The notes under the pieces are model-generated. The model was not told where the DNA came from and did no database searches. It saw nothing but the letters and a program-made list of their open reading frames with translations. Of a DNA stretch of 21,233 bases, positions 1 through 8,577 are shown in pieces. Each line of letters begins with the position of its first letter. The first letter of the stretch is position 1. The stretch covers positions 1 to 21,233 of the forward strand of contig CAKPVW010000032.1 of assembly GCA_934196075.1 (NCBI GenBank), given 5' to 3'. Position numbers and translations under genes: made by a program. The DNA comes from an uncultured Anaerovibrio sp. (GTDB taxonomy: Bacteria; Bacillota; Negativicutes; Selenomonadales; Selenomonadaceae).

Positions 1-1
1 T

Positions 2-44
2 AAAAAAAGAACCGGCAATCCAATTTCTTGAATTACCGGTTCTT
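2..44 (-). terminator. Rho-independent terminator of pgi
   Basis: Arms AAGAACCGG (7-15) and CCGGTTCTT (36-44) pair perfectly and are extended inward by AAT/ATT around one C/A mismatch. Read on the minus strand, the stem is followed by seven T residues. It starts 26 bases after the pgi stop codon. The plus strand also has a T-rich tail, so it may work for a gene to the left as well. Confidence 0.85.
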
Positions 45-69
45 ATTTTATTCAGCTATTTGCTTGCTA

Positions 70-1524
70 TCAGCCTTTTGCTTTTACTTCCTGCAGGCTT
101 GGGCCCATAATGCGCTTGTAGGCCTCTACACCTGGCTGGTTGAATGCATCTACATCAGCCAGCTCGCCTTCGTAGGCGATAGACAGTGCCAGCATGTACA
201 GCAGCTGGCCCAGGTTGTAGGCATCCAGCTTTGGCAGGGAGAACAATGCGTTGAAACGATGGTTGGAAGCCAATGCCTTGGCGTTGGACTCTCTTGCTAC
301 CTCCAGAGCCTGGCTCATGGTTACGCCGGAGATGTCTGCCAGCTTCTGAGCCTCTGGGAATACGTTAGGAATAGTGTAGTCCTCGCACCAGTTCTCAACA
401 CGGATGAACTGTACTACCTTGTTCAGCTTGCCTTCCTGATGCTGCTGAGTCTGTGCGTGCATATCAGTAGTACCAACAGCCACGATAGGAGTTCTGCCGT
501 AGAGCTTCTCGTTGCCTTCACGGTCAACAGACTTGCCCAGGGACTCAGCCAGCAGCTGGATATACCACTCAGATACGGACTTGAGATAGTCACCATATGG
601 CATCATAACTTCCATATCACGACCATATTTCTCAGCTGCAATGTACTTGAGAACAGCGTTCAGCAGAGCTGGGTTCTCCCATACATCGCCGCCCAGACAT
701 GCCTGATCCATATCCTTGGCACCCTCCAGGAACGCCTTGATATCAAATCCGCACACAGCAGCCAGTACCAGTCCCACATCACAGAAGATGGAGAAACGAC
801 CGCCCACTCCATCAGGTACGCTGTACTGAGGCCAGTTATTCTCCATAGCCAGCTTCTTCAGCAGGGTAGGCTTCTCCTCGTTAGGATCAGTAACAGCCAC
901 AACCTCAACCTCAATATCTGGGTTCTTCAGGAGAGCATCATAGATAACCATAAAATTGGACATGGTGTCCAAAGTACCGCCGGATTTGGAAATAACCATC
1001 AGGCTAACCACAAACTTGCGCTTCTTGTGGCTCAGGCAAACCTTGGCACTGCGGCCCAGCTGACGGATAATATCCCCAGTTCTGCGAGGATCAATATTCT
1101 GACCGCTGAAATAAATCTGAGGCAGGCCATCACGCTCCTCAGTGCTCATGGAGTTCCAGAACTCACCGCACTGTACATCAAAGATAACCTTGTCACCCAG
1201 ATAAGAGCCGCCAATACCCAAAGATACCACAGCATCTACACGGTTGCGCACAGAATCCGTCAGCTCCTGCAGATGAGCCATAGAGGCAGGGCTGTTCAGA
1301 TGACCATCCTCTACATAAGGCAGCTGGGAGAACAGAACCTTCTCAGGAGTACCATCCTTGGACAGATGACCACGGATAATACCATCCTTGCGCATTACCT
1401 TGATAGCCTCTACAGCAGCCTGAATCTTGTCAGACAGCTCTGCTACATCAGCCTTGGTTACCTTGCCTTCGCCTACCAGGTTGTCGTAGTCAAAGGAAAA
1501 ACCGGACTTCAATGTTAAACTCAT
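70..1524 (-). CDS. pgi: Glucose-6-phosphate isomerase
   Basis: Cytoplasmic enzyme that interconverts glucose 6-phosphate and fructose 6-phosphate in glycolysis and gluconeogenesis. The 484-residue product carries the family landmarks in order: GIGGSYLGDK (about residue 103), the sugar-phosphate loop SKSGGTLDT, VGGRFSIF and MMPYGDYLKS, with the QQHQEGKLNK segment containing the active-site His region near residue 360. Length is slightly above the roughly 450 residues common in Bacillota but normal for the family. The ATG start has a textbook AGGAGG (1534-1539) nine bases upstream. It has its own TATAAT-type promoter and its own terminator, so it is probably monocistronic, although no terminator is visible between it and the upstream MATE gene. 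A 496-codon frame on the opposite strand is a codon-bias shadow. Identification is very secure. Confidence 0.97.
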   Translation of the reverse strand: MSLTLKSGFSFDYDNLVGEGKVTKADVAELSDKIQAAVEAIKVMRKDGIIRGHLSKDGTPEKVLFSQLPYVEDGHLNSPASMAHLQELTDSVRNRVDAVVSLGIGGSYLGDKVIFDVQCGEFWNSMSTEERDGLPQIYFSGQNIDPRRTGDIIRQLGRSAKVCLSHKKRKFVVSLMVISKSGGTLDTMSNFMVIYDALLKNPDIEVEVVAVTDPNEEKPTLLKKLAMENNWPQYSVPDGVGGRFSIFCDVGLVLAAVCGFDIKAFLEGAKDMDQACLGGDVWENPALLNAVLKYIAAEKYGRDMEVMMPYGDYLKSVSEWYIQLLAESLGKSVDREGNEKLYGRTPIVAVGTTDMHAQTQQHQEGKLNKVVQFIRVENWCEDYTIPNVFPEAQKLADISGVTMSQALEVARESNAKALASNHRFNALFSLPKLDAYNLGQLLYMLALSIAYEGELADVDAFNQPGVEAYKRIMGPSLQEVKAKG

Positions 1525-1533
1525 AAAAACATA

Positions 1534-1594
1534 CCTCCTAGGAATTTATACAGGTTTTTACAAATATATTATACTAGCTTCTATCCAAATTTGG
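1534..1594 (-). promoter_or_regulatory. pgi promoter region and ribosome-binding site
   Basis: On the minus strand a perfect TATAAT (1573-1568) lies about 44 bases before the start codon, and AGGAGG sits at 1539-1534. No good -35 hexamer is found at 16-18 bases. Instead the -35 zone contains the 10-bp palindrome CCAAATTTGG (1585-1594), which could be an operator or activator site. The -10 is convincing; the palindrome's role is a guess. Confidence 0.55.
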
Positions 1595-1656
1595 TAGTAT
1601 TTTTCCTGTTTATGCAAAAAAGTAACTATATTTCATTTCGTTGCACAAACATCTGC

Positions 1657-3012
1657 TTAGTTTTCAGCCAGCTGTCCCTGCTTTTTCATCTTCCGCACTG
1701 TATAGTAAAAAGCTATGGTCAAAGGCACACAGGAGCCTATCCAGGCTGCCGGACTGGCCAAAGTAGCCCCCCAGAAGCCCAAGGAGCTTACTAACCCCAA
1801 TGCTACAGCAGCACGCATAACCAACTCCATAATCCCGGCAAAGGTTGGCACAAAGCTTTTGCCCAAGCCCTGCAAGGTATTGCGATAAATAAACAAAAGA
1901 GCCAAAATCCAATAACAGCAGCCTGTGGTGGTCAAATATACCTGTCCCAGCTCCACTACCTCCGGAGCCGCATCCCCAATAAAGAGATGCATCAGCCAGG
2001 AACCGCACAAAATATTAAAGAATCCCACCGCAATACTAAAGCTGCCAGACATAAGGATGCACTGATTTACCCCCTGACGAATGCGGTTAAATTTGCCAGC
2101 GCCATAGTTCTGAGCTGTATAGGCCGCCATAGCAATACCAAAGGACATCATCGGCATCAGGGCAATGGTTTCCACCTTTTGAGCTGCCGAAAAGGCTGCT
2201 ACCGATACAGGCCCCAGTCCATTCAGGGCTACCTGTAAAATAACCGCACCAATGGCTATAATAGAGGTCTGAAAGGCCATGGGCATACCTACCCGGATAT
2301 GCTGCCATAGGAACTGCCAATCCACCTGCCAGTCCTGTCTCTGAATCCTGAGGGCAGGCACCTTGCGCCAAATATATACCCAGGCAACCAAGCCCCCCAG
2401 GAACTGAGAAACGATCATGGCCCAAGCCGCACCAGGGATGCCCCATTCAAAAACCAGCAGGAAGATTGGTTCCAGCACAATGTTGATACACAAGGAAGTA
2501 GCCAAAAAAATAGTAGGATGCCGGCTGTCTCCCAAAGCTCTCAGCAGATTGGCCCCTACAATAAAGGTACTAAAAAGGGGAGAACCTCCCACCACAATGG
2601 CAATAAAATCCTCTGCTCCATCAATAATATCCAAAGGGGTGTCCATCCACAAAAGGATTTCTCTGGCAAAATATCCCCCAATAAAGGCAGTCAACAGACT
2701 GGTACCCATGGCAATAATCACACAGGCCGCCGCACTGCGGCGCACCCCCTCCATATCCTTGGCTCCGAATCTCTGGCCCGTAATAATGGTAAGGCCTGCG
2801 GTTAAGCCCATAATACAGCCTACCAGCAAAAACATAATGGGGCCGGTACAGCCTACGGCAGCCAGAGCCTCTACCCCCAGGAAGCGTCCTACCAGCAGGG
2901 TATCAATAAATCCATATAATTGTTGAAAAATATTGCCCGCAATCAGGGGCAGGGTAAAAAACAATATGAGCTTGGCGGGGCTGCCGCTGGTCATATCCTT
3001 GGTATTGGCCAT
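1657..3012 (-). CDS. MATE-family multidrug/metabolite efflux transporter
   Basis: Inner-membrane antiporter of the MATE family, which exports cationic drugs or metabolites using a Na+ or H+ gradient. With the start chosen here it is 451 residues, the usual size, with about 12 hydrophobic segments in two homologous halves. The opening (MANTKDMTSGSPAKLILFFT) and the GNIFQQLYGFIDTLLVGRF segment of helix 1-2 are typical of the DinF/NorM-like bacterial branch. I start at the ATG at 3012 because AAAGG lies nine bases before it; an in-frame ATG at 3039 has no suitably spaced site. It follows the ElyC-like gene by 79 bases on the same strand, so co-transcription is possible. A short repeat lies in that gap. 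Substrate cannot be inferred. Confidence 0.93.
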   Translation of the reverse strand: MANTKDMTSGSPAKLILFFTLPLIAGNIFQQLYGFIDTLLVGRFLGVEALAAVGCTGPIMFLLVGCIMGLTAGLTIITGQRFGAKDMEGVRRSAAACVIIAMGTSLLTAFIGGYFAREILLWMDTPLDIIDGAEDFIAIVVGGSPLFSTFIVGANLLRALGDSRHPTIFLATSLCINIVLEPIFLLVFEWGIPGAAWAMIVSQFLGGLVAWVYIWRKVPALRIQRQDWQVDWQFLWQHIRVGMPMAFQTSIIAIGAVILQVALNGLGPVSVAAFSAAQKVETIALMPMMSFGIAMAAYTAQNYGAGKFNRIRQGVNQCILMSGSFSIAVGFFNILCGSWLMHLFIGDAAPEVVELGQVYLTTTGCCYWILALLFIYRNTLQGLGKSFVPTFAGIMELVMRAAVALGLVSSLGFWGATLASPAAWIGSCVPLTIAFYYTVRKMKKQGQLAEN

Positions 3013-3043
3013 GCTATCAATCCTTTCATATATTGGCATCCTC

Positions 3044-3064
3044 GGACATGGGACACCTTGTTAT
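3044..3064 (-). repeat. Short sequence shared with 19506-19526
   Basis: These 21 bases match 19506-19526 at 19 positions (core GGACAT, GGACACCT, GTTAT) in the same orientation. Both lie in intergenic space upstream of minus-strand genes. With one pair and two mismatches, chance similarity is not excluded. Confidence 0.35.
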
Positions 3065-3091
3065 TTATGTGCTGCCACGGCTCACCGCAGC

Positions 3092-3859
3092 CTATTCTAA
3101 ATATTTGGTAACAGCTAATCTCAATTTTTCCCGCAAAACAGTAACGCTATCATCTAGAGCATTGGAGGACGGCATCAGCTTGTTATAGTGAAATACCTGC
3201 TGTCTGCTGGTATGATAATCCGTAGGACAGGCCTCCACCTGAAAGCCCTCCTTGGCAAAATTCAACACAGAACGCTCCATGTGAAAGGCAGAGGTTACCA
3301 ATATAGGGTGCTCTAGACCTTGCTCCCGCAGGATGCGTCCGCTGTACATAGCATTCTGCCGTGTATTGAGACTGTTAGGCTCCGTGAAAATCATATGCTC
3401 CGGCACCCCTAAACGCAATAGTTCCCTATGGGCTATAACAGCCTCTGGGCCGCTGTCTGCATAGACCTGACCACCAGATACCAGTACCGGCACATGCAGC
3501 CTATTGTACAGCTCCACTGTGGTCAGCAATCTAGCTGCCGGTATGGCGCAAAGATTCCCCTGCTCCCCTAGATTCGGCGTGTCCATGGTGGCACCCCCGC
3601 CCAGCATCACAATCACATCCCCTTGGGGATAGGCTGGCTGATCATAAACATTTTCCAATCTGCTCATCAGCAAATTTGCTGCATAGCTTGTGGACAGCAG
3701 GTAAAACATGGTGGTCACCAGAAAAACCCCTGCCGCAGCTCTGCGCTGGGCCGTCTTTTTGTCCTTCCGCCACAAATAAATAGCCAAGGCCCAGAGACAT
3801 ACAAAAAAAACACCTGGAGGCAGCAAAAAACTGGCTCCAAATTTCAATAAATAAATCAT
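3092..3859 (-). CDS. ElyC/SanA/YdcF-family (DUF218) membrane protein
   Basis: A 255-residue protein with two N-terminal hydrophobic segments (about residues 5-26 and 38-58) followed by a DUF218 domain facing outward. The domain landmarks are DVIVMLGGGA near residue 80, VLVSGGQVY, an acidic ENSxNT-like stretch (EPNSLNTRQNA) and LVTSAFHMERS. E. coli relatives ElyC and SanA act in envelope integrity and undecaprenyl-phosphate-linked steps; their exact reaction is unsettled, so I give no enzyme name. I chose the ATG at 3859, eight bases after AGGTGG; a GTG at 3871 would overlap that site. The gene is transcribed away from the cupin/kinase pair and shares the regulatory gap 3860-4047 with it. Confidence 0.85.
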   Translation of the reverse strand: MIYLLKFGASFLLPPGVFFVCLWALAIYLWRKDKKTAQRRAAAGVFLVTTMFYLLSTSYAANLLMSRLENVYDQPAYPQGDVIVMLGGGATMDTPNLGEQGNLCAIPAARLLTTVELYNRLHVPVLVSGGQVYADSGPEAVIAHRELLRLGVPEHMIFTEPNSLNTRQNAMYSGRILREQGLEHPILVTSAFHMERSVLNFAKEGFQVEACPTDYHTSRQQVFHYNKLMPSSNALDDSVTVLREKLRLAVTKYLE

Positions 3860-3930
3860 TTTTTTCACCACCTGAAATTTATTTACAACTTTGCAGGACT
3901 TTTTTCCTTTGTGTAGAAGTATACGTATAT

Positions 3931-3951
3931 ATTATACCATAGATTGGTATA
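3931..3951. promoter_or_regulatory. Palindrome overlapping the ElyC-like gene's -10 box
   Basis: Arms TATACCA (3933-3939) and TGGTATA (3945-3951) flank five bases. On the minus strand a perfect TATAAT (3936-3931) overlaps one arm, so a protein bound here would block transcription of the ElyC-like gene. The site lies in the divergent gap and could also affect the plus-strand cupin/kinase pair, for which I find no convincing promoter. The binding protein is unknown. Confidence 0.5.
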
Positions 3952-4005
3952 TTGTGGTGAGGGCAGATTGAACTGCCAAAGGCTTCCTAAGACTATTTTA
4001 TGAGC

Positions 4006-4040
4006 AAATAACAGGAGGTCTGTTATTTAGGAAAAGGAGA
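4006..4040 (+). promoter_or_regulatory. Leader hairpin and ribosome-binding site of the cupin gene
   Basis: Perfect nine-base arms AAATAACAG (4006-4014) and CTGTTATTT (4020-4028) enclose the loop GAGGT. Twelve bases later AGGAGA (4035-4040) is the likely ribosome-binding site, seven bases before the ATG. The loop holds a decoy anti-SD-like sequence. The stem may be a DNA operator or an mRNA 5' stabiliser. Confidence 0.5.
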
Positions 4041-4047
4041 GATTATT

Positions 4048-4389
4048 ATGGCATTTATTCCTGTAAACCAAGTGAAAGCAGAGAAAAAAGCAAACGGCAA
4101 GGGTGAGATTACCATCAATCACCTGCTGGGTGCCAATGAGCTAGGGGGCAATGATATGCTGGCCAAGGTTGTTATTCCTCCAGGCTGCTCCATCGGCTAC
4201 CATGAGCATCATGGCAATACCGAGACCTATCATATCCTGCAGGGAGAAGCTCTCTACAGCGATAATGGTACTGAATCCAAAATTGGCCCTGGCACTACCA
4301 CCTTCTGCCCTGATGGGGAAGGACACAGCATTGAGAACTGTGGCTCTGAAGATCTGGTATTTATTGCCCTGATTACCAAGACTATCTAA
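4048..4389 (+). CDS. Single-domain cupin protein
   Basis: A 113-residue, one-barrel cupin. Cupin motif 1 is clear: His52, His54, Glu59 within YHEHHGNTETYHILQG, and His93 in motif 2 (GEGHSIENCG) completes the usual metal-binding set. Such proteins bind a divalent metal and often sense, isomerise or degrade small oxygenated molecules; no specific reaction can be assigned. It lies 27 bases before the hybrid kinase on the same strand, so the two are probably co-transcribed, which makes a role as sensor accessory or target of that kinase thinkable but unproven. Start is fixed by AGGAGA seven bases upstream. No signal peptide; cytoplasmic. Confidence 0.9.
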   Translation: MAFIPVNQVKAEKKANGKGEITINHLLGANELGGNDMLAKVVIPPGCSIGYHEHHGNTETYHILQGEALYSDNGTESKIGPGTTTFCPDGEGHSIENCGSEDLVFIALITKTI

Positions 4390-4416
4390 AAGATTTTTGT
4401 ATTGTGAGGGGATATT

Positions 4417-7400
4417 ATGACAGCACATACTATGGCTGCAGGCAATTCCAATCAAGGGGAAACGGATTCTTTAAACACTGTTGGGGTAGCTACCTTCTGG
4501 AAGGATATACACGGCAGGTTTTTGAGTTGCAATTTGGCTTATCAGCAATTTATTGGCCGCAGTATGGAGGAAATTATCGGTCATACTGTGGAGGAAATCG
4601 GGGCTATTAACAGCCAATATCCCCCTCTGATAGATGATGCAGAGATTCTGTCCGGCAAATCCATCAGTCATGTTTCTGGCAAACTGCTGGACAGCACTAA
4701 CCAGCCTCGGGAGGTAGTTGTCAGCAAATCCCCTCTTATGATCAAAGGCGAAATAGCAGGTGTTGTAGGCACCATTGAGGATATTACGGAACAGGTAGCC
4801 CAATCCGATGTGCTGCTGCAGCTTACAGATGCCATTCAATATGTACCGGGAGGCATCCTTGTATATCAATGGAACAGTCCCGGAGATTTCAGGATTCTCA
4901 TGGCCAATCCTGTGGCAAAGCGCATGTTTAATATACCTGATGGCACCAAGGAGGATTTGAATGATGTTTTGGAGCACTGTCTCCATCCTGAGGACAGCTG
5001 GTGTGCTGCCCATTTGACCCAAAAGCTTCAGGCAGGGGCCAAAGAGGCTTCCTGCAAATGCCGTTTCTATCCTGTGGACTCTCAGGAATACATCTGGGTT
5101 ATGATTCGGGTACGGCCTGTACCCAAGGCCTCTGGCAGCGTAATTCTCTATATTGCCCTGACGGATGTAACCAAGGAGCAAAAGAATGCTCAGGCTCTCA
5201 CCAAAGCTCAGAATGCCTATCAAGAGGTGGCTGCTGGGGCTGGTCTGGTGGTATGGAATTACGATATGAAAAAAGATATCGTGGAATTTCTCAGCAATGA
5301 ACGCACCATGGAACGGTATGCGCCACCGGGCATACCGCGGAAGGTATATGGCGGATCTGGTTTTTTTGAACAGTTTATTACGCCTGAAAGCCTAGGCCCT
5401 TTTCGCCAGCTCCATGAAAATCTGCGGCAGGGCAAGGCTGGCAGCTGCGAAATAAAATATCTGAATAAACCCGGACAGCCTCCCCATTGGGCGAGAATCA
5501 TCTATACTCTGCCTACAGGTACTAACAAGCCTGATATTGCTTATGGGGTAGGTATCAATATTACCGCCGAAAAGCTCCGCACGGAAAAATATAATACACA
5601 GCTACAGATGCTGCATACTGTCATTCGCAGTAATCTATTAGCCAAATCTCATTTTGACCTGACGGAAAACAAGCTGCTGGATTATATCCGCCATTCTCCC
5701 AACGCTCTGGATATTGATGTGGGCTGTTCCTATGAGTATTTTTATGATTTACTGCTGGAGCTGATTCTTTCCAAGGAGGACAAGTGGCTGGTGGCCAAAA
5801 AGCTGGAACGAAATAATCTGCTCCATCTATGTGCTCAGGAAAGCAATGATTTTTCTATGGAGTACAAGCGGCACTGTGATGATTTGTCTCCTATTATGGT
5901 AGAATGTACCGTTAGTCTTTTTACCAACCAAAACGGTCATGTAGAATGTTTTATCTGCTTCTATGATATTACCAACAAATTTATCAATTATATTATTGCC
6001 GACAAGCTGAATGAGCTGGGCTACAACAATGTGGCTCTGGTCAATAATCTTACTGGTACCATGACCTTCTATAGCAAAAAAACTGGTATTTTGGAGAATA
6101 CCCCTGAACAGCCTCTTTTCTATGATGATGAACTGCTGGGCATGATCTCTAAATATATTTCTGATGCCAAGGAAGCAGAGGATCTTTTCCAGCAAATGTC
6201 CCTAGATACTATTGTGGATTTTTTGGATCATCATCCTATAGAGGATATGTTTGATTTTGCCTTTGATTTCCATGATAAATATGGCAGAGATACCCGCCAA
6301 AGACTGCAGGCATGCTATCTGGATAGCAGTCGTACCTCCATTTTTGTCATCCAAAGTGATATTACCAAGCAATATCAAGAGGAACGTGCTCAGCTGAAAC
6401 GCTTGGAGGAGGCTTTAAACGTAGCCGATCGGGCCAGTGCCTCCAAATCCCTCTTCCTGGCCGGTATCAGCCATGATATGCGTACACCTCTGAATGGCAT
6501 ATTGTCCTTTACTGATTTTGCCCTGAAAACCGAAAGCCGCAGCCAACAGAATTATTATCTTACCAAGATTCGCCAATCTGGGGAGCTGCTGCTGGCTTTG
6601 ATTAATGATACCCTGAATCTCACCCGCATTGAGAGCGGCAAGATTACCGTAAATCCCGAATGGGTGGATGGGAGAGCTCTTATTGATGGTGTTATTGCCG
6701 GCGTCTCCATGTCTGCCAATGAACGACAGCTATCCCTAAATGTCCACATAGGCTCAGAAATGCCTCGCTATCTTATAACAGACAAGCTGAAGCTGCAGGA
6801 AATATTGCTGAATATTATCAGTAATGCCATCAAATTTACCAAATCCGGCGGCTCTGTGGATGTGGAGCTGGATATCATTCCGCCTCAGGAGCAGAGCCCT
6901 GATGAGCTGAAAGCTGTACAGTCTATACATCACAGATGGCTGAAATGTATTATCCGCGATACAGGCATTGGCATCAGTCAACAGTTTATCCCTCATCTCT
7001 TTACAGCCTTTAGTCAGGAGGAATCCAAGGAGATAGCCAATCCTAATGGCACTGGACTGGGGCTGGCTATTGTCAAAAAATACGTGGATATGATGGGAGG
7101 CAGTATTCAGGTTCGTAGTAAATTGCACTATGGCACAGCCTTTGAATTGCACCTATTGGTAGAGGAAACCGCCGCCATGCCTAGCATAAAAATTCCGCCA
7201 GCAGAGAAATGTCATTTTGGTCATTTGCATATTTTGCTGGCAGAGGACAATGTACTAAATCAGGAAATTGCCAATATGCTTCTGGCGTCCAAGGGAGCTT
7301 CTGTGGAAATTGCCAACAACGGCCAGGAGGCAGTAAAGCTTTTTGAGGCCTCTAAGCCAGGCACCTATCAGCTCATATTAATGGATTTGCGCATGCCGGT

Positions 7401-7605
7401 AATGAATGGATATGATGCTGCCAAGCTGATTCGTCAGAGCCAGCATCCTGATGGGGCTAAGATTCCTATTGTTGCCATGACAGCTGATGCCTATGATGAG
7501 GATATCAAGCACTGTCTAGCCGTGGGCATGAATGGCCATGTTTGCAAGCCAATCAACCCTGACAAGCTTTATGGGGAAATTGCCAAGTGGTGCAGCGGAG
7601 TGTAG
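4417..7605 (+). CDS. Soluble multi-PAS hybrid sensor histidine kinase/response regulator
   Basis: A 1062-residue cytoplasmic signalling protein with no membrane segment. In order: a PAS domain (about 20-130), a second PAS-like domain (135-255) and a third (265-390), each followed by a linker typical of PAS C-termini (DITEQ, DVTKEQ, NITAEK), then a less conserved stretch (390-660) that includes another PAS-like ending (CFYDITNK) and ITKQYQEE. The HisKA H-box is SHDMRTPLNG with phospho-acceptor His686. The HATPase has its N box NIISNAIKFT, G1 DTGIGI and G2 GTGLGLAIV. The C-terminal receiver has Glu943/Asp944, phospho-acceptor Asp990 in LMDLRMPVMNG and Lys1044. No output domain or partner regulator gene is adjacent, so the signal must pass to an unlinked protein. 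GAGGGG lies five bases before the ATG. Ligand unknown. Confidence 0.93.
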   Translation: MTAHTMAAGNSNQGETDSLNTVGVATFWKDIHGRFLSCNLAYQQFIGRSMEEIIGHTVEEIGAINSQYPPLIDDAEILSGKSISHVSGKLLDSTNQPREVVVSKSPLMIKGEIAGVVGTIEDITEQVAQSDVLLQLTDAIQYVPGGILVYQWNSPGDFRILMANPVAKRMFNIPDGTKEDLNDVLEHCLHPEDSWCAAHLTQKLQAGAKEASCKCRFYPVDSQEYIWVMIRVRPVPKASGSVILYIALTDVTKEQKNAQALTKAQNAYQEVAAGAGLVVWNYDMKKDIVEFLSNERTMERYAPPGIPRKVYGGSGFFEQFITPESLGPFRQLHENLRQGKAGSCEIKYLNKPGQPPHWARIIYTLPTGTNKPDIAYGVGINITAEKLRTEKYNTQLQMLHTVIRSNLLAKSHFDLTENKLLDYIRHSPNALDIDVGCSYEYFYDLLLELILSKEDKWLVAKKLERNNLLHLCAQESNDFSMEYKRHCDDLSPIMVECTVSLFTNQNGHVECFICFYDITNKFINYIIADKLNELGYNNVALVNNLTGTMTFYSKKTGILENTPEQPLFYDDELLGMISKYISDAKEAEDLFQQMSLDTIVDFLDHHPIEDMFDFAFDFHDKYGRDTRQRLQACYLDSSRTSIFVIQSDITKQYQEERAQLKRLEEALNVADRASASKSLFLAGISHDMRTPLNGILSFTDFALKTESRSQQNYYLTKIRQSGELLLALINDTLNLTRIESGKITVNPEWVDGRALIDGVIAGVSMSANERQLSLNVHIGSEMPRYLITDKLKLQEILLNIISNAIKFTKSGGSVDVELDIIPPQEQSPDELKAVQSIHHRWLKCIIRDTGIGISQQFIPHLFTAFSQEESKEIANPNGTGLGLAIVKKYVDMMGGSIQVRSKLHYGTAFELHLLVEETAAMPSIKIPPAEKCHFGHLHILLAEDNVLNQEIANMLLASKGASVEIANNGQEAVKLFEASKPGTYQLILMDLRMPVMNGYDAAKLIRQSQHPDGAKIPIVAMTADAYDEDIKHCLAVGMNGHVCKPINPDKLYGEIAKWCSGV

Positions 7606-7624
7606 ACACTATAAAAAAGGCACA

Positions 7625-7680
7625 AAAAAACATGATGATATTATCCAGCATTGCTGCCATGGTATATCATCATGTTTTTT
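7625..7680. terminator. Bidirectional terminator between convergent genes
   Basis: Perfect 16-base arms, 7625-7640 and 7665-7680, built around CATGATGATA and TATCATCATG, with six A on the left and six T on the right. The loop is 24 bases. It lies 20 bases after the kinase stop and only two bases after the stop of the opposing gene, so one stem serves both. Confidence 0.9.
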
Positions 7681-7681
7681 A

Positions 7682-8569
7682 TTATACCGCCTGCGGCTGA
7701 TTGCGCTCATAGCTGGCTAGAGACATAATGCCCTTGGGCTGAGGCAAACTGTCGTAGATAGATTTTATCTGTGTATACAGCTCCTGCTTCCGCTGGGGAC
7801 TGGTTTCCGGCCGCCGCCATTCCTCATACATACCATGGGTAGCCTTGCCTGCTGCCAAGGTTTCCGGTGAGTGCAGCTGTACCTCAAAACTAATTCCCTG
7901 AGGACTGATTACATCCAAATGTATGGCCTTGTAACGCCCCTCTGGATTCAAATATTTATTGTCCAATTTCTCTACAGTGTAGCCCAGCTGAGTCAGCTTC
8001 TGTACAGTCTGCCGAGCCACCATAGCCAAGCGGCTGTTTTTAGCTACCTGAGTATATCGTATCAAATCTCCAGTTTCTTCCACATATTCTGTGGCAGTCT
8101 TGGGCTGCTGCCCAGCCTTGATAGCCTTGTCAGTCTTGCGCTCTATCTTGCTGCAAACACTGCTGGCTGTCTTGACAGAATATTCCAAACCTTCCATAGA
8201 GGTGCCCAGCTCGTGAGCAATCTCCAACATATCCATGGTAATAGCCGGTTCACTGGCTCTAGCTCTGTCATAGCTGGCCTGGGCCTGACTCTCATAGCCT
8301 ACCAGCTGATGGTCTGCATCCGATTTACTGCCTGAAACCACAATCTGTCCACTACGGCTCTTGTAGGGAATACCGCTCAAACGGGTAACATCTGCCGAAG
8401 CTGTAATGGCGCCGCCACTAAGAGCCATAATACTGGCGGCCTCTGCTGCTGTACAGCTTCCTGCTGAGCAGTTCAGGGCTGACCAGGTAACAGCAGCTGC
8501 TATCAACAGCATCCGTCCCTTGCTCAATTTGTTCAGGCGGGTGACCTTGGCGATTTTATGTAAATTCAT
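7682..8569 (-). CDS. Secreted protein with RelA/SpoT-like C-terminal domain
   Basis: A 295-residue protein. Residues 1-43 form a long signal peptide: basic start, hydrophobic 20-37, likely cleavage after AEA at 42-44. Residues 45-130 look low-complexity/helical. Residues 135-255 resemble the RelA/SpoT nucleotidyltransferase fold as seen at the C-termini of polymorphic toxins: GDLIRYT (Asp168), RYKAIHLDV (212-220), FEVQLHSPETLA with Glu229 and Gln231 where synthetases have ExQ, then YEEWR (248-252). Whether it makes an alarmone or another pyrophosphorylated nucleotide cannot be told; export of such a domain is unusual and recalls secreted effectors. No immunity gene is evident beside it. The start at 8569 is set by AGGGGG eight bases upstream, itself held in a hairpin; an in-frame start at 8632 would precede that site. 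Domain call is from memory of the family, not a search. Confidence 0.65.
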   Translation of the reverse strand: MNLHKIAKVTRLNKLSKGRMLLIAAAVTWSALNCSAGSCTAAEAASIMALSGGAITASADVTRLSGIPYKSRSGQIVVSGSKSDADHQLVGYESQAQASYDRARASEPAITMDMLEIAHELGTSMEGLEYSVKTASSVCSKIERKTDKAIKAGQQPKTATEYVEETGDLIRYTQVAKNSRLAMVARQTVQKLTQLGYTVEKLDNKYLNPEGRYKAIHLDVISPQGISFEVQLHSPETLAAGKATHGMYEEWRRPETSPQRKQELYTQIKSIYDSLPQPKGIMSLASYERNQPQAV

Positions 8570-8577
8570 AAGAAAAT

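Noticed and set aside
28..1518. 496-codon open frame antisense to pgi
   Set aside because: No ribosome-binding site and its protein resembles no known family; pgi on the other strand is certain. It is a codon-bias shadow.
2087..2446. Frameshift or second gene inside the MATE gene
   Set aside because: The MATE frame is complete and of normal length; the other frames are shadows.
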